From NCBI GenBank assembly GCA_050186825.1, contig JBFWYD010000019.1:62001-126000 (forward strand): a DNA stretch of 64,000 nt, given 5' to 3'. Position numbers and translations under genes: made by a program. Origin of the DNA: NORP233 sp050186825 (GTDB lineage: Bacteria > Planctomycetota > J058). Positions 26,232 to 34,217 of this stretch are shown piece by piece. Under the pieces are notes generated by a model, which was not told the DNA's origin, made no database searches, and saw only the letters and a program-made list of their open reading frames with translations. Positions within the stretch are counted from its first letter, which is position 1; every line of letters starts with the position of its first letter.

Positions 26232-27284
26232 CTAGCGGCGCGGGCCGCCGGGCCGCGGGCCCGAGCCTCCGGGCCGCGGCCCGGGGCCGCCCGGACGAGG
26301 GCCGCCCTGTCCCGGCCGACCGGGCGCGGGGCCAGGGCGCGCCGGACCGCCGGGCCGCGCGCCGCCCGGGGCCGGCCGGGCGGGGCCGCCGGCCCGCGCG
26401 GCCAGGGCCGCCGCCGCGGCGGAGAAGGTCACGTTCAGCGGCTCGCCCTTGGTGAGCTTCGGGATGCCCGAGTCCAGGTAGCAGCGGCAGGGGCCGAGCC
26501 GGAGGATCGCGTCGAGGGCTGCGCGCCCGCCGCGCTCGCCGAAGGCCGCGTGCTGGGGGACGCCCCCGCGGACGGTGACCCAGCCGCGCCCCTGGGCGCC
26601 CGAGATCCGCAGGGTGCCGAAGGCCTTGGTGCTCTCGATCGCCTTGGCCACGTCGGCCGGCCGCGCAGTGGCGCGGTCGCCGCGCCCGGCGCGCCCGGCT
26701 GGCGGGCTGGCCGGGGCCGGCTTCGAGAGCGTGCGCTGGTTCGGCTCGAGCGCCGCGGCCTTGTTGAGGTCGCCCACCTTGCGCGTCCCGGGCCCCTCGA
26801 AGCTCTGGCCCGGCGCCGGGCGCGAGCTGCGCCGCTTGAGCCGCGTGGCCCCCTCGACCGGGGTCGCCTTCTTGAGGTACTTGAGCACCACCTGCCCGAC
26901 CTCGACCTCCTCGCCGCCCTTGAGCGTGCGCGGGGCCGAGAGCCGGATGTTGTCGACCTTGGTCGCCCACTGCGCGCCCTTGGACGGGATCACCTGCGCC
27001 TCGTCGTAGTCGTCGGTCCAAAAGATCCGGGCCGCCTCCTCGTCGGGGCACTTGGTCAGGCGGAGGTCGTTGCGCACGCCCTTGCCGACGATGAAGGCCT
27101 TGCCCGGGACCAGCTCGACGGTGCCGATCTGCGGGATCTGCAGGTAGTGGAACCAGGCCGCGGCGAGGTTGGGGTGGTACTCCTCCTCCTCCTCGTCCTC
27201 GACCGTGAGGTCGGCGCCGCACTGGCGGCACCGGGTGGAGGTGTCGTCGCAGCGATCGAATCGACAGGCCGGACAGATCTTCAC
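26232..27284 (-). CDS. Zinc-ribbon, FHA-like and DUF4388-type adaptor protein
   Basis: 350 aa, cytoplasmic. Residues 1-30 form a zinc ribbon (CPACRFDRC and CRQCG). An acidic stretch leads into about 100 residues resembling an FHA fold (FIVGKGVRNDLRL, then VDNIRLSAPRTL and VEVGQVVLKYL), though the usual phosphopeptide Ser/His signature is not obvious. After a linker, FGTLRISGAQGRGWVTVRGG with AALDAILRL resembles DUF4388/PATAN-type effector domains of signalling proteins. The last 60 residues are Pro-Gly-Arg-rich (RPGGPGPRPGG type). GTG start at 27284 after GAGGCG. It is last of a five-gene minus-strand run. The domain calls are by pattern and need profile confirmation. Confidence 0.65.
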   Translation of the reverse strand: MKICPACRFDRCDDTSTRCRQCGADLTVEDEEEEEYHPNLAAAWFHYLQIPQIGTVELVPGKAFIVGKGVRNDLRLTKCPDEEAARIFWTDDYDEAQVIPSKGAQWATKVDNIRLSAPRTLKGGEEVEVGQVVLKYLKKATPVEGATRLKRRSSRPAPGQSFEGPGTRKVGDLNKAAALEPNQRTLSKPAPASPPAGRAGRGDRATARPADVAKAIESTKAFGTLRISGAQGRGWVTVRGGVPQHAAFGERGGRAALDAILRLGPCRCYLDSGIPKLTKGEPLNVTFSAAAAALAARAGGPARPAPGGARPGGPARPGPAPGRPGQGGPRPGGPGPRPGGSGPRPGGPRR

Positions 27285-27333
27285 GGGCGCCTCGGCGCTC
27301 CTTGCGCGGGGGGCAGTCTACTCCTGCCCTCGC

Positions 27334-27945
27334 TCAGCGCGGGCCAGGCGGCGGGGGCGGCGGACCGCCGTAGGCCGGCGCGGGCGGACCCGGGTCGGGC
27401 GTGGGCGGCGGGGGCGGCGGCGCGCCGTAGGCCGGCGCCGGCGGGCCCGGGTCGGCGTCCCTCCGCGGGTCCCTCGAGCTCTGGTCGCCGTCGCGCGGCG
27501 GGGGCGGGGCCGCGCCGTAGGGCGGAGCAGGCGTCTGGGGCGTGTTCGTCGGCGAGGGCGAGGCGTCGGGGAGGCGATCGCCGCCCGTGGACCCGTCGTC
27601 GCCCATGCGATCGCGCGGCGGGGGGGGCGCGCCGTATTCCGGCGCCCCGCGCATCCCGTCGTCGTCGGGGGTCCCCGTCTTGACGGCGGGCCCGCCGGTC
27701 TTGGCCCCGCCGGTCTTGGCCCCGCCGCGGATCGGCGGCGGGGGCGGGGCGCCGTAGGCGGGCGCGGGGCCGCCGCCGCCCGTCTTGGGGCAGCCGGTCA
27801 GCGCCGCCACCCCGATCGCAGCGGCGAGGACGGGGCCCATACCCGGCCCCGCGCTGCGGCGAGGGAGGGCCTCCTGGCAGAAGGGGCACTCGCTCTCGTC
27901 CTGGCGGACGTGGCGCTGACAGGCGGGGCAGGGGATCAAGGGCAC
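27334..27945 (-). CDS. Zinc-ribbon protein with AYGAPPPPP repeats
   Basis: 203 aa. The GTG at 27945 follows AGGAGGAG. An N-terminal zinc ribbon (CPACQRHV...CPFCQEA) is followed by one short hydrophobic segment (MGPVLAAAIGVAALTGCP). The rest is disordered: six or so copies of a PAYGAPPPPP-type motif (including EYGAPPPP and PYGAAPPPP) spaced by Gly/Lys/Asp-rich linkers. The cysteine after the hydrophobic stretch resembles a lipobox (ALTGC), but the ribbon in front would then be removed, so membrane anchoring is uncertain. It lies 11 nt downstream of the radical SAM gene, so it is co-transcribed and could be its substrate or partner. I do not recognise a family. Confidence 0.7.
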   Translation of the reverse strand: MPLIPCPACQRHVRQDESECPFCQEALPRRSAGPGMGPVLAAAIGVAALTGCPKTGGGGPAPAYGAPPPPPIRGGAKTGGAKTGGPAVKTGTPDDDGMRGAPEYGAPPPPRDRMGDDGSTGGDRLPDASPSPTNTPQTPAPPYGAAPPPPRDGDQSSRDPRRDADPGPPAPAYGAPPPPPPTPDPGPPAPAYGGPPPPPPGPR

Positions 27946-27956
27946 GGCTGCTCCTC

Positions 27957-29123
27957 CTAGGGGGCGGCCACCGGCAGGGGCCGGCGGCTCAGGGGCTCGA
28001 GCTCGAGCTCGAAGCGAGCGTGGTCGAAGGGGTCGCCGGGCGCGGGGGCCACGCGCACCAGGCGCTCGCGCAGCCCGGCCCGCTGGCGCTCGAGCGCGCG
28101 ATGGTGGCAGTAGGGGTTGTTGCCCGGGCGGCCGAAGAACACGTGGGCCGTCCAGGTGCAGCCCGCCATGCAGTCCTCGGCGTAGTAGCAGTCGCGGCAG
28201 AAGCCCCACAGCTCCACCCGCCGCTCGCGCGCGAAGGAGAGCTCGCTGGCCTGGTCCCAGATCTCGCGGATCGAGCGCTCGCGCACGTTGCCGCCGGTGT
28301 ACGCGTCCGAGGGGAGCGAGGGGCAGCCCTTGACCTTGCCGTCCGCCTCGAGCCCCAGGGTGTGGAGCCCCGCCGAGCAGCCGGGCGAGTGCCCCTGGGG
28401 GTACTGGTCGCTGCGCAGCGCGTGCTCGTGCGGCCCGAAGTAGCCCACGTTGTTCCCCGGGAACAGGCGCACCCCGGACGCAGCCGCGCGCTCCTTGAGC
28501 GCCGCGATGCGCGGGATCAGCTCGAGCAGGTCGCTCGGCTGGAGCAGCCACTCGGCGTTGTCCGCGGCGCGCCCCATGGGAACGGTCAGCTGGACCTGCC
28601 AGGCGAAGCAGCCCCGCTCGATCAGGAGCTCGAGCAGGGCCTCGAGCTCACTCGCGTTCAGCCGGTTGACCTGGGTGTTCATGGACGCGAGCAGGCCCGC
28701 GGCCCGCAGGTGCCCGAGCGCCTCGACCGCCCGCTCCCAGGAGCCCCGGACCCCGCGCAGCCGGTCGTGGGTCTCGCTCAGCCCGTCGACCGAGACGGAC
28801 ACGCTCGACATCCCGGCGGCCTTGGCGGCCCGGGCCCGCTCGGCCGTGAGCCCCCGGCCCCCGGTGGTCATGGTGCACACCAGGCCGGCCGTCACCGCGG
28901 CCGCCGCGATCTCGGTCCAGTCGGGGCGGAGATAGGCCTCGCCCCCGATCAGGGTCATCTCCCTGCACCCCATGTCGGCCAGCTGGCGGACCACGTCCAG
29001 GCACTCGGCCGTGCTCAGCTCGTCGGGGCGCGCCTTCCCCGCCCGCGACCCGCAGTGCCCGCAGGCCAGGTCGCAGCGGAGGGTGATCTCCCACACGCAG
29101 TAGAGGAGCGGGGTCGGCGCCAC
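27957..29123 (-). CDS. Radical SAM/SPASM-domain protein
   Basis: 388 aa. The radical SAM motif CDLACGHC (Cys17, 21, 24; CX3CX2C) follows the TIM-barrel strand LLYCVWEITLR, and MTLIGGEAYLRPDW is the GGE SAM-binding motif. The C-terminal third is a SPASM region with Cys in SPGCSAGLHTLGLEADGKV, KGCPSLPSD and GFCRDCYYAEDCMAGCTW plus a final PYCHHR, which would bind auxiliary iron-sulfur clusters. SPASM enzymes (PqqE, AlbA, anSME types) modify peptides or proteins. The GTG at 29123 lies 14 nt after the stop of the secreted-protein gene, so the two are co-transcribed. No short precursor peptide is evident; the Pro-rich zinc-ribbon protein downstream is one candidate client. Confidence 0.88.
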   Translation of the reverse strand: MAPTPLLYCVWEITLRCDLACGHCGSRAGKARPDELSTAECLDVVRQLADMGCREMTLIGGEAYLRPDWTEIAAAAVTAGLVCTMTTGGRGLTAERARAAKAAGMSSVSVSVDGLSETHDRLRGVRGSWERAVEALGHLRAAGLLASMNTQVNRLNASELEALLELLIERGCFAWQVQLTVPMGRAADNAEWLLQPSDLLELIPRIAALKERAAASGVRLFPGNNVGYFGPHEHALRSDQYPQGHSPGCSAGLHTLGLEADGKVKGCPSLPSDAYTGGNVRERSIREIWDQASELSFARERRVELWGFCRDCYYAEDCMAGCTWTAHVFFGRPGNNPYCHHRALERQRAGLRERLVRVAPAPGDPFDHARFELELEPLSRRPLPVAAP

Positions 29124-29137
29124 GGGGCGGAGACCCC

Positions 29138-29830
29138 CTAGAGGTCGTCCTTGCTCTTCTTGGGCGGCTCCTGGGTGCCGGCGAAGAAGCTCGAGGCCTG
29201 GAGCATCTTCCAGTTGCCGTTCGAGTCCTTCTTCATGATGTAGGGCACGGCCCCGCCCGCGCTGCCGCTCGTGTTCAGGAAGCCCTTCCACTCGCCCTCC
29301 TTGGGGGGGACGCGGTGGATCCGGCAGTAGTACTTGTAGGGCGGGGCCGGGAGCTTGTAGCCGTCGTCCTTCTTGGTCCCCACCACGTAGGACAGGGCCG
29401 CGTACTTGACGGCCTTCTGGAAGCCGCTGCTCTTGCGCATCTGGTCGAAGGCGCCGCCGATCTGCCAGCCCTTGTAGCCAGGCTTCTGGTACTTCTGCTG
29501 CATGTTGATCGTCTCGCCGAGCAAGGACTTGTCGAGGATCAAGGGCAGGACCTGGAGGCCGAGCTCCTCGTTCTCGCCGTGCATGTGCATGGCGATGATG
29601 AAGGCGACCATCCCGCCCTGGGGGGTCTTGCACAGCTCGTCGCGGAGCGCCTTGAACTCCTCGACGGACTTGGGGATCCGCCCCACGGTCACGAACCAGC
29701 TCTTGCCCTCGTCCTTCTCCGTGACCTCGCACTTGATCGGCGCATCGTCGTCGGCGATGGCCCGGCTGGTGGGGAGGGAGAGCGCCAGGCCGAGGCCCAG
29801 GCAGAGTCCCAAAACGCCACGAGTCTTCAT
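29138..29830 (-). CDS. Secreted protein of unknown function
   Basis: 230 aa with a clear signal peptide (MKTRGVLGLCLGLGLALSLP, AIA/DDD). The mature part is mixed alpha/beta with notable segments MVAFIIAMHMHGENEELG, a Lys/Gly-rich QKYQKPGYKGWQIGG and YYCRIHRVPPKEGEWKGF. It ends in a Lys/Asp-rich tail. I do not recognise a domain. It is the first gene of the minus-strand run with the radical SAM enzyme. Two cysteines (one near the mature N-terminus, one in YYCRIHR) could form a disulfide. The ATG at 29830 is supported by the signal peptide and a GGAGGTGAC ribosome site. Confidence 0.82.
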   Translation of the reverse strand: MKTRGVLGLCLGLGLALSLPTSRAIADDDAPIKCEVTEKDEGKSWFVTVGRIPKSVEEFKALRDELCKTPQGGMVAFIIAMHMHGENEELGLQVLPLILDKSLLGETINMQQKYQKPGYKGWQIGGAFDQMRKSSGFQKAVKYAALSYVVGTKKDDGYKLPAPPYKYYCRIHRVPPKEGEWKGFLNTSGSAGGAVPYIMKKDSNGNWKMLQASSFFAGTQEPPKKSKDDL

Positions 29831-29951
29831 GTCACCTCCATTCGTGAAGGCGTTCTAGCCCTGCCAGCAGGGCCACGCAAGCCGACCCCGAGCGCTTCCG
29901 GGCGCTAACCCCTTGGGAACCCTGGTGACGCGCCGCGTCATGGGTCTGGGA

Positions 29952-29980
29952 TTGGACAGTCGCCGCGGAGCGGCTATACG
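29952..29980 (+). promoter_or_regulatory. sigma70 promoter of topA
   Basis: TTGGAC (29952-29957), a 17-nt spacer and TATACG (29975-29980) form the best housekeeping promoter in the window. The leader to the GTG at 30079 is about 90 nt. Confidence 0.65.
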
Positions 29981-30078
29981 GTGTGCCGCCCTTTGCCCCC
30001 CTGACCCGGGCCAGTCGGCCGGTCAGCGGGGCGGATCGCTCGCCCCCTGGGCGGGCTCCTTCCTGGGCCGGAGGCAGC

Positions 30079-32886
30079 GTGACCAAGCTCGTGATCGTGG
30101 AGTCGCCCACCAAGGCGAAGACGCTCCGGAAGTTCCTGGGCGACGAGTTCGTGGTCGAGTCCAGCGTGGGCCACGTCCGCGACCTCCCCAAGCGCAAGAG
30201 CGAGATCCCGTCCAAGCACCACGAGGAGGCCTGGGCCAAGCGCTCGGACACCCTGGGCGTGGACGTCGACCACGACTTCCGCCCCTTCTACGTGGTCCAC
30301 CCGGACAAGAAGGACAAGATCAAGGAGCTCAAGGCGCTGGCGAAGGAGGCGGACGAGCTGCTGCTCGCGACCGATGAAGATCGCGAGGGCGAGGCGATCT
30401 CCTGGCACCTGCTGGAGCTGCTCCAGCCCAAGGTGCCCGTGCGGCGCATGGTGTTCCACGAGATCACCAAGCGCGCGATCCTCGAGGCGGTCGAGCAGAC
30501 CCGCCAGGTCGACGACAAGCTCGTCGATGCCCAGGAGACCCGGCGCATCGTCGACCGCCTGTTCGGCTTCGGCGTCTCGCCGATCCTGTGGCGCAAGGTG
30601 CGCCCGGGACTCTCGGCCGGCCGCGTGCAGAGCGTGGCGATCCGGATGGTGGTCGAGCGCGAGCAGGCCCGCCTGCGCTTCAAGCCGGCAGCCTACTGGG
30701 GGATCAACGCCGAGCTCGAGACCACCGAGAGCCAGGCCTTCGAGGCGCGGCTCGCGACGCTCGACGGCAAGCGCCTGGCCGCCGGCAAGGACTTCGACCC
30801 CGACACCGGGACCCTGCTCAAGGCCGACGGCCTGATCCACCTGCTCGGCGAGGAGGCCGAGGCGGTCAAGCGCAGCCTCGAGGCTCACGGCTTCGCCGTG
30901 ACCGAGACCGAGGAGAAGCCCTTCCGCCAGTCGCCATCCGCCCCCTTCACGACCTCGAGCCTGCAGCAGGAGGGCAACCGCAAGCTGCGCTTCGGCGCAA
31001 CGCGGACGATGCGCGCCGCGCAGGTCCTCTACGAGAACGGCTTCATCACCTACATGCGAACCGACTCGGTGGCGCTCTCGAACGAGGCGGTGGCCTCCAC
31101 GCGCGCCGAGATCGAGAAGCTCTACGGGGCGGCGTTCCTGCCCGCGGAGCCGCGGTTCTACAAGAACAAGTCGAAGAACGCCCAGGAGGCCCACGAGGCG
31201 ATCCGCCCGGTGGGCACGCCCTCCTTCCCGAGCGTGGCCGAGGTCGAGCAGCGGCTGGGCGAGGACCCGGCCCGGGTCTACGAGCTGATCTGGAAGCGGA
31301 CCATGGCCTGCCAGATGAAGGACGCCGAGGGGCGGCGCATGACCGTGCGGGTCAAGAGCGACTGGGCCGAGCGCGAGGCCGTGTTCGTGGCCAACGGGCA
31401 GGTGATCGACTTCGCCGGCTACAAGCGCGCCTACGTCGAGGGCTCGGACGACCCGGACGAGGCCCTGGGCGAGCAGGACCGCATCCTGCCCCCGGTGGCC
31501 AAGGGCGACGCCCTGCGCGGCCGCGCGATCACGCCCAAGGAGAGCGTGACCCAGCCCCCCTCGCGCCTGACCGAGGCCTCGCTGGTCAAGGCGCTGGAGG
31601 AGTCGGGCGTGGGCCGGCCGAGCACCTACGCCTCGATCATCCGGACCATCGAGCGGCGCGAGTACACCTTCAAGAAGGGGAACGCGCTCGTCCCGACCTG
31701 GCTGGCCTTCGCGGTGGTGCGCCTGCTCCACGAGCACATGGGCCACCTGATCGACTACGACTTCACGGCCGCGATGGAGGACCGCCTGGACGAGATCGCC
31801 CGGGGCGAGGCCTCGCGCGTGCCCTACCTGCGCGAGTTCTACTTCGGCAACGGGCAGACCGGCCTCAAGGAGCTGCTCGACCAGAAGAAGGACGAGATCG
31901 ACCCGCGCGAGGTGTGCTCGATCGTGCTCGGCCAGGACACGGAGGCCGGCGAGGAGGTCGTGGTGCGCGTGGGCCGCTACGGCCCCTACCTGCAGCGCGG
32001 CGAGGACCGGGCCAGCCTGCCCGACGGCCTGGCCCCCGACGAGCTCGACATCGCCCGCGCCCGCGAGCTGCTCGCGGCCGGCGTCAAGGCCAACGAGCCG
32101 ATCGGGGCGCATCCCGACAGCGGCGACCCGATCTACGTCAAGACGGGACGCTTCGGCCCCTACGTCCAGCTCGGCGACGCCATGGGCGAGGACGGCAAGC
32201 CGAAGAAGCCCAAGCCGAAGATGGTCTCGCTGCTCCCCGGCATGTCGCCCGACACGGTCACGCTCGACGACTGCCTCGAGCTCCTGACCCTCCCGCGCGT
32301 GCTCGGCCAGGATGCCGAGGGCGTGGACGTCGAGGCCCACTTCGGCCGCTACGGCGCCTACATCAAGCGCGGCAAGGACACCCGCAGCCTGGGCGACGAC
32401 GACGACGTGCTGACCGTGCAGCTCCCGCGCGCCCTCGAGCTCCTGGCCCAGGAGAAGAAGCGCGGCCGCTTCCAGGCCAAGGAGCTCAAGGTCTTCGAGG
32501 ACGTGGAGCAGCTCGACGGCGTGACCATCAAGATGCTCAACGGCCGCTACGGCCCCTACGTGACCGACGGCGAGACCAACGCCTCGCTCCCGCGCGAGAT
32601 GCCCGACCCCCAGGCCCTGACCGTCGAGCAGGCCGTCGAGCTGATCCTCGCCCGCCGCGCCAAGGGCCCGAGCACCAAGAAGAAGACCAAGAAGAAGGCC
32701 GCCAAGAAGACCTCGAAGAAGGCCGCCGCCGCCGAGGGCGAGGACGGCGAGGGCAAGGACGGCGAGGGCAAGGCGACCAAGAAGAAGGCGGCGAAGAAGA
32801 AGGCCACCAAGAAGAAGGCGGCGAAGAAGAAGGCCACCAAGAAGAAGGCCTCCAAGAAGACCGCAGCGGCCGCGAGCGAGGAGTAG
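30079..32886 (+). CDS. topA: DNA topoisomerase I with Lys-rich tail
   Basis: 935 aa type IA topoisomerase that relaxes negative supercoils. The TOPRIM domain is KLVIVESPTKAKTLRKFLG with the metal-binding DEDREGEAISWHL. The active-site tyrosine is in FITYMRTDS (about Tyr325), and SAGRVQSVAIR and GRPSTYASII complete the core. Instead of Cys4 zinc fingers, the C-terminal part has four GRYGPY-type repeats (GRYGPYLQRG, GRFGPYVQLG, GRYGAYIKRG, GRYGPYVTDG). The last about 60 residues are KKKAAKKKATKKK-type, like histone H1 or HU tails. GTG start at 30079 with GGAGG 4 nt before it. Confidence 0.97.
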   Translation: MTKLVIVESPTKAKTLRKFLGDEFVVESSVGHVRDLPKRKSEIPSKHHEEAWAKRSDTLGVDVDHDFRPFYVVHPDKKDKIKELKALAKEADELLLATDEDREGEAISWHLLELLQPKVPVRRMVFHEITKRAILEAVEQTRQVDDKLVDAQETRRIVDRLFGFGVSPILWRKVRPGLSAGRVQSVAIRMVVEREQARLRFKPAAYWGINAELETTESQAFEARLATLDGKRLAAGKDFDPDTGTLLKADGLIHLLGEEAEAVKRSLEAHGFAVTETEEKPFRQSPSAPFTTSSLQQEGNRKLRFGATRTMRAAQVLYENGFITYMRTDSVALSNEAVASTRAEIEKLYGAAFLPAEPRFYKNKSKNAQEAHEAIRPVGTPSFPSVAEVEQRLGEDPARVYELIWKRTMACQMKDAEGRRMTVRVKSDWAEREAVFVANGQVIDFAGYKRAYVEGSDDPDEALGEQDRILPPVAKGDALRGRAITPKESVTQPPSRLTEASLVKALEESGVGRPSTYASIIRTIERREYTFKKGNALVPTWLAFAVVRLLHEHMGHLIDYDFTAAMEDRLDEIARGEASRVPYLREFYFGNGQTGLKELLDQKKDEIDPREVCSIVLGQDTEAGEEVVVRVGRYGPYLQRGEDRASLPDGLAPDELDIARARELLAAGVKANEPIGAHPDSGDPIYVKTGRFGPYVQLGDAMGEDGKPKKPKPKMVSLLPGMSPDTVTLDDCLELLTLPRVLGQDAEGVDVEAHFGRYGAYIKRGKDTRSLGDDDDVLTVQLPRALELLAQEKKRGRFQAKELKVFEDVEQLDGVTIKMLNGRYGPYVTDGETNASLPREMPDPQALTVEQAVELILARRAKGPSTKKKTKKKAAKKTSKKAAAAEGEDGEGKDGEGKATKKKAAKKKATKKKAAKKKATKKKASKKTAAAASEE

Positions 32887-32926
32887 CGGGCCGCCGCCGG
32901 CGCGCAGCGAGACGACGAGCTCGGCC

Positions 32927-33661
32927 ATGGCGCACGCCCCTGGGTGGATCGAGCTCTACGAGCTCCTGGAGTCGACCCAGGAACCGCCCATGGCGCTCGT
33001 GGACCTCTGCAGGTCCGGGCGAACTCAGGGAACGCGCGAGACGATCCTCCACTGGTACGCCGTCGAGGGTGAGCCCGCGGTCGTGCAGCGCATGATCGAC
33101 CTAGGCTTCGACGTGGACGCGCTCGACGCCAGCGGCAGCACTCCGCTCTACCTGGCGGCAAGCCTCGAGAGCTGGGAGATGGTCCGCACCCTGCGACGCG
33201 CCGGGGCGCGCGTCTCGGGCGTCAACACGCTCGGCCTGAGCTACCGGTCGAAGCTCTGCGAGGCGGGCCCTCAGGTCCCCGCGGATCTGCGAGGAGATCT
33301 CTATGACCTCGAGGACCTGCTGCTGCCCGGGGGACCCGAGCAGCAGCGCGTGGCGGAGCTGTTCCTGACTCGAGCGGGGGTGCCAGCGACGGCCCCGGGT
33401 CAGGCGCTGACCAGGGAGTCGTGGACCAGGTTCGCAAGGCTCGCGCTCGCCTGTGACCTCAAGGACCCGCTCGGCGTGGGGGGTCACGAGTGCTGTGAGC
33501 TCGTCGAGGACAGGGACTGTTGGGGCCCACCGCCCGGGGTCCTCGTCAGCTATCCCGCGGAGCTCGGGCTCAGAGCGGCCTACAGGATCGCGCAGCACTT
33601 CGGGACCCGGGTGCTCTGGACCTTCGAGTGCGGTCCTGCACCCGACCTGGGCGCCGCTTGA
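32927..33661 (+). CDS. Ankyrin-repeat protein
   Basis: 244 aa, no signal peptide. Residues 44-105 contain ankyrin-type repeats: RETILHWYAVEGEPAVVQRM (whose HWYAVEG matches the TALH..A..G pattern), LGFDVDALDASGSTPLYLAA and a third shorter unit SLESWEMVRTLRRAGARV. The C-terminal 130 residues have no recognisable domain and include a HECCELVEDRDCW cysteine cluster. Codon use is less strictly GC-biased than neighbours (AGG and CGA appear), hinting at recent acquisition. It is 40 nt after topA but probably independent. Likely a protein-interaction module; the target is unknown. Confidence 0.72.
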   Translation: MAHAPGWIELYELLESTQEPPMALVDLCRSGRTQGTRETILHWYAVEGEPAVVQRMIDLGFDVDALDASGSTPLYLAASLESWEMVRTLRRAGARVSGVNTLGLSYRSKLCEAGPQVPADLRGDLYDLEDLLLPGGPEQQRVAELFLTRAGVPATAPGQALTRESWTRFARLALACDLKDPLGVGGHECCELVEDRDCWGPPPGVLVSYPAELGLRAAYRIAQHFGTRVLWTFECGPAPDLGAA

Positions 33662-33674
33662 CGGGCCACGAGGA

Positions 33675-33760
33675 CGAGGCGCCCGGGATCGGAGTCGCGC
33701 CCGCGCCCGATCGGGTGCCCTCTGCGTGCCTCTGCGATCTCTGCGCTGATCGACGACGCT
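33675..33760. repeat. Family-A repeat core
   Basis: GGAGTCGCGCCCGCGCCCGA, TCGGGTGCCCTCTGCGTGCC and TCTGCGATCTCTGCGCTGA match the cores at about 410-475 and 5280-5330. It lies directly after the ankyrin gene and runs into the lipoprotein remnant on the other strand. Confidence 0.75.
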
Positions 33761-34156
33761 CCCGCAGGTCGTCGCGACCGTGGCCTCGCAGCGCGGAGTC
33801 GTCGGCCGACGGACTCTCCTCGAGCCCGGGCCGTTCACGGTGGCGGAGTCGGAGCGTAGCTGTGAATCCAAGTCGGAATGACCTGCAGGGGCGTAGATCG
33901 GAGACCCTGGCTGCGGGTCAGTCCTCGAGTCCGAGGGGAAACGGGTGAGGATCTCCTGGTAGCGCGCCCAACTTCGCCGGCAATAGGCCTCAGACGAGCT
34001 CGACGGCCCGCGGCGAGGGCGCGGCGATGAGGGCTCCGCGGCCGGCTCGCCCGGCGGCTGCGCGGGTGGGCTCGCGCAGCCCGCGAGCGAGAGGACCAGG
34101 AGCAGGCTCGGCGCGGATCGTCGTCTCACGCGCTCAGCCTGCTGGCTGCGCGTCAT
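33755..34156 (-). pseudogene. Lipoprotein gene remnant cut by a family-A repeat
   Basis: From an ATG at 34156 the minus strand encodes MTRSQQAERVRRR followed by a hydrophobic core and the lipobox LSLAGC, a convincing lipoprotein signal. About 100 residues of Ser/Pro-rich sequence follow (with SRARYQEI-like helix SWARYQEILTRFP). The frame then enters family-A repeat sequence near 33755 and stays open through it and the opposite ankyrin gene, with no sensible end. I infer an original small lipoprotein whose 3' part was lost or replaced. It could also be a short intact lipoprotein read through by chance. The 556-nt gap holds nothing else. Confidence 0.4.
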
Positions 34157-34182
34157 GCGCTGGTCACGGCCAGTCGGCGGCT

Positions 34183-34188
34183 TAGACT
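34183..34188 (+). promoter_or_regulatory. Candidate -10 box (TAGACT)
   Basis: TAGACT lies 29 nt before the ATG at 34218, with a weak CTGGTC at the -35 position. The same hexamer precedes other starts in the window. Confidence 0.3.
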
Positions 34189-34217
34189 CGCGCGCTCCCA
34201 GCCAAGGCAGGTGGTCG

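Noticed and set aside
32690..32880. Possible separate histone-like gene at the Lys-rich stretch
   Set aside because: It is in frame with topA, has no start or ribosome site of its own, and fits as a tail.
29974..32928. A 984-codon minus-strand frame opposite topA
   Set aside because: topA is unmistakable; the antisense frame is Leu/Gly/Ala-rich with no motif.
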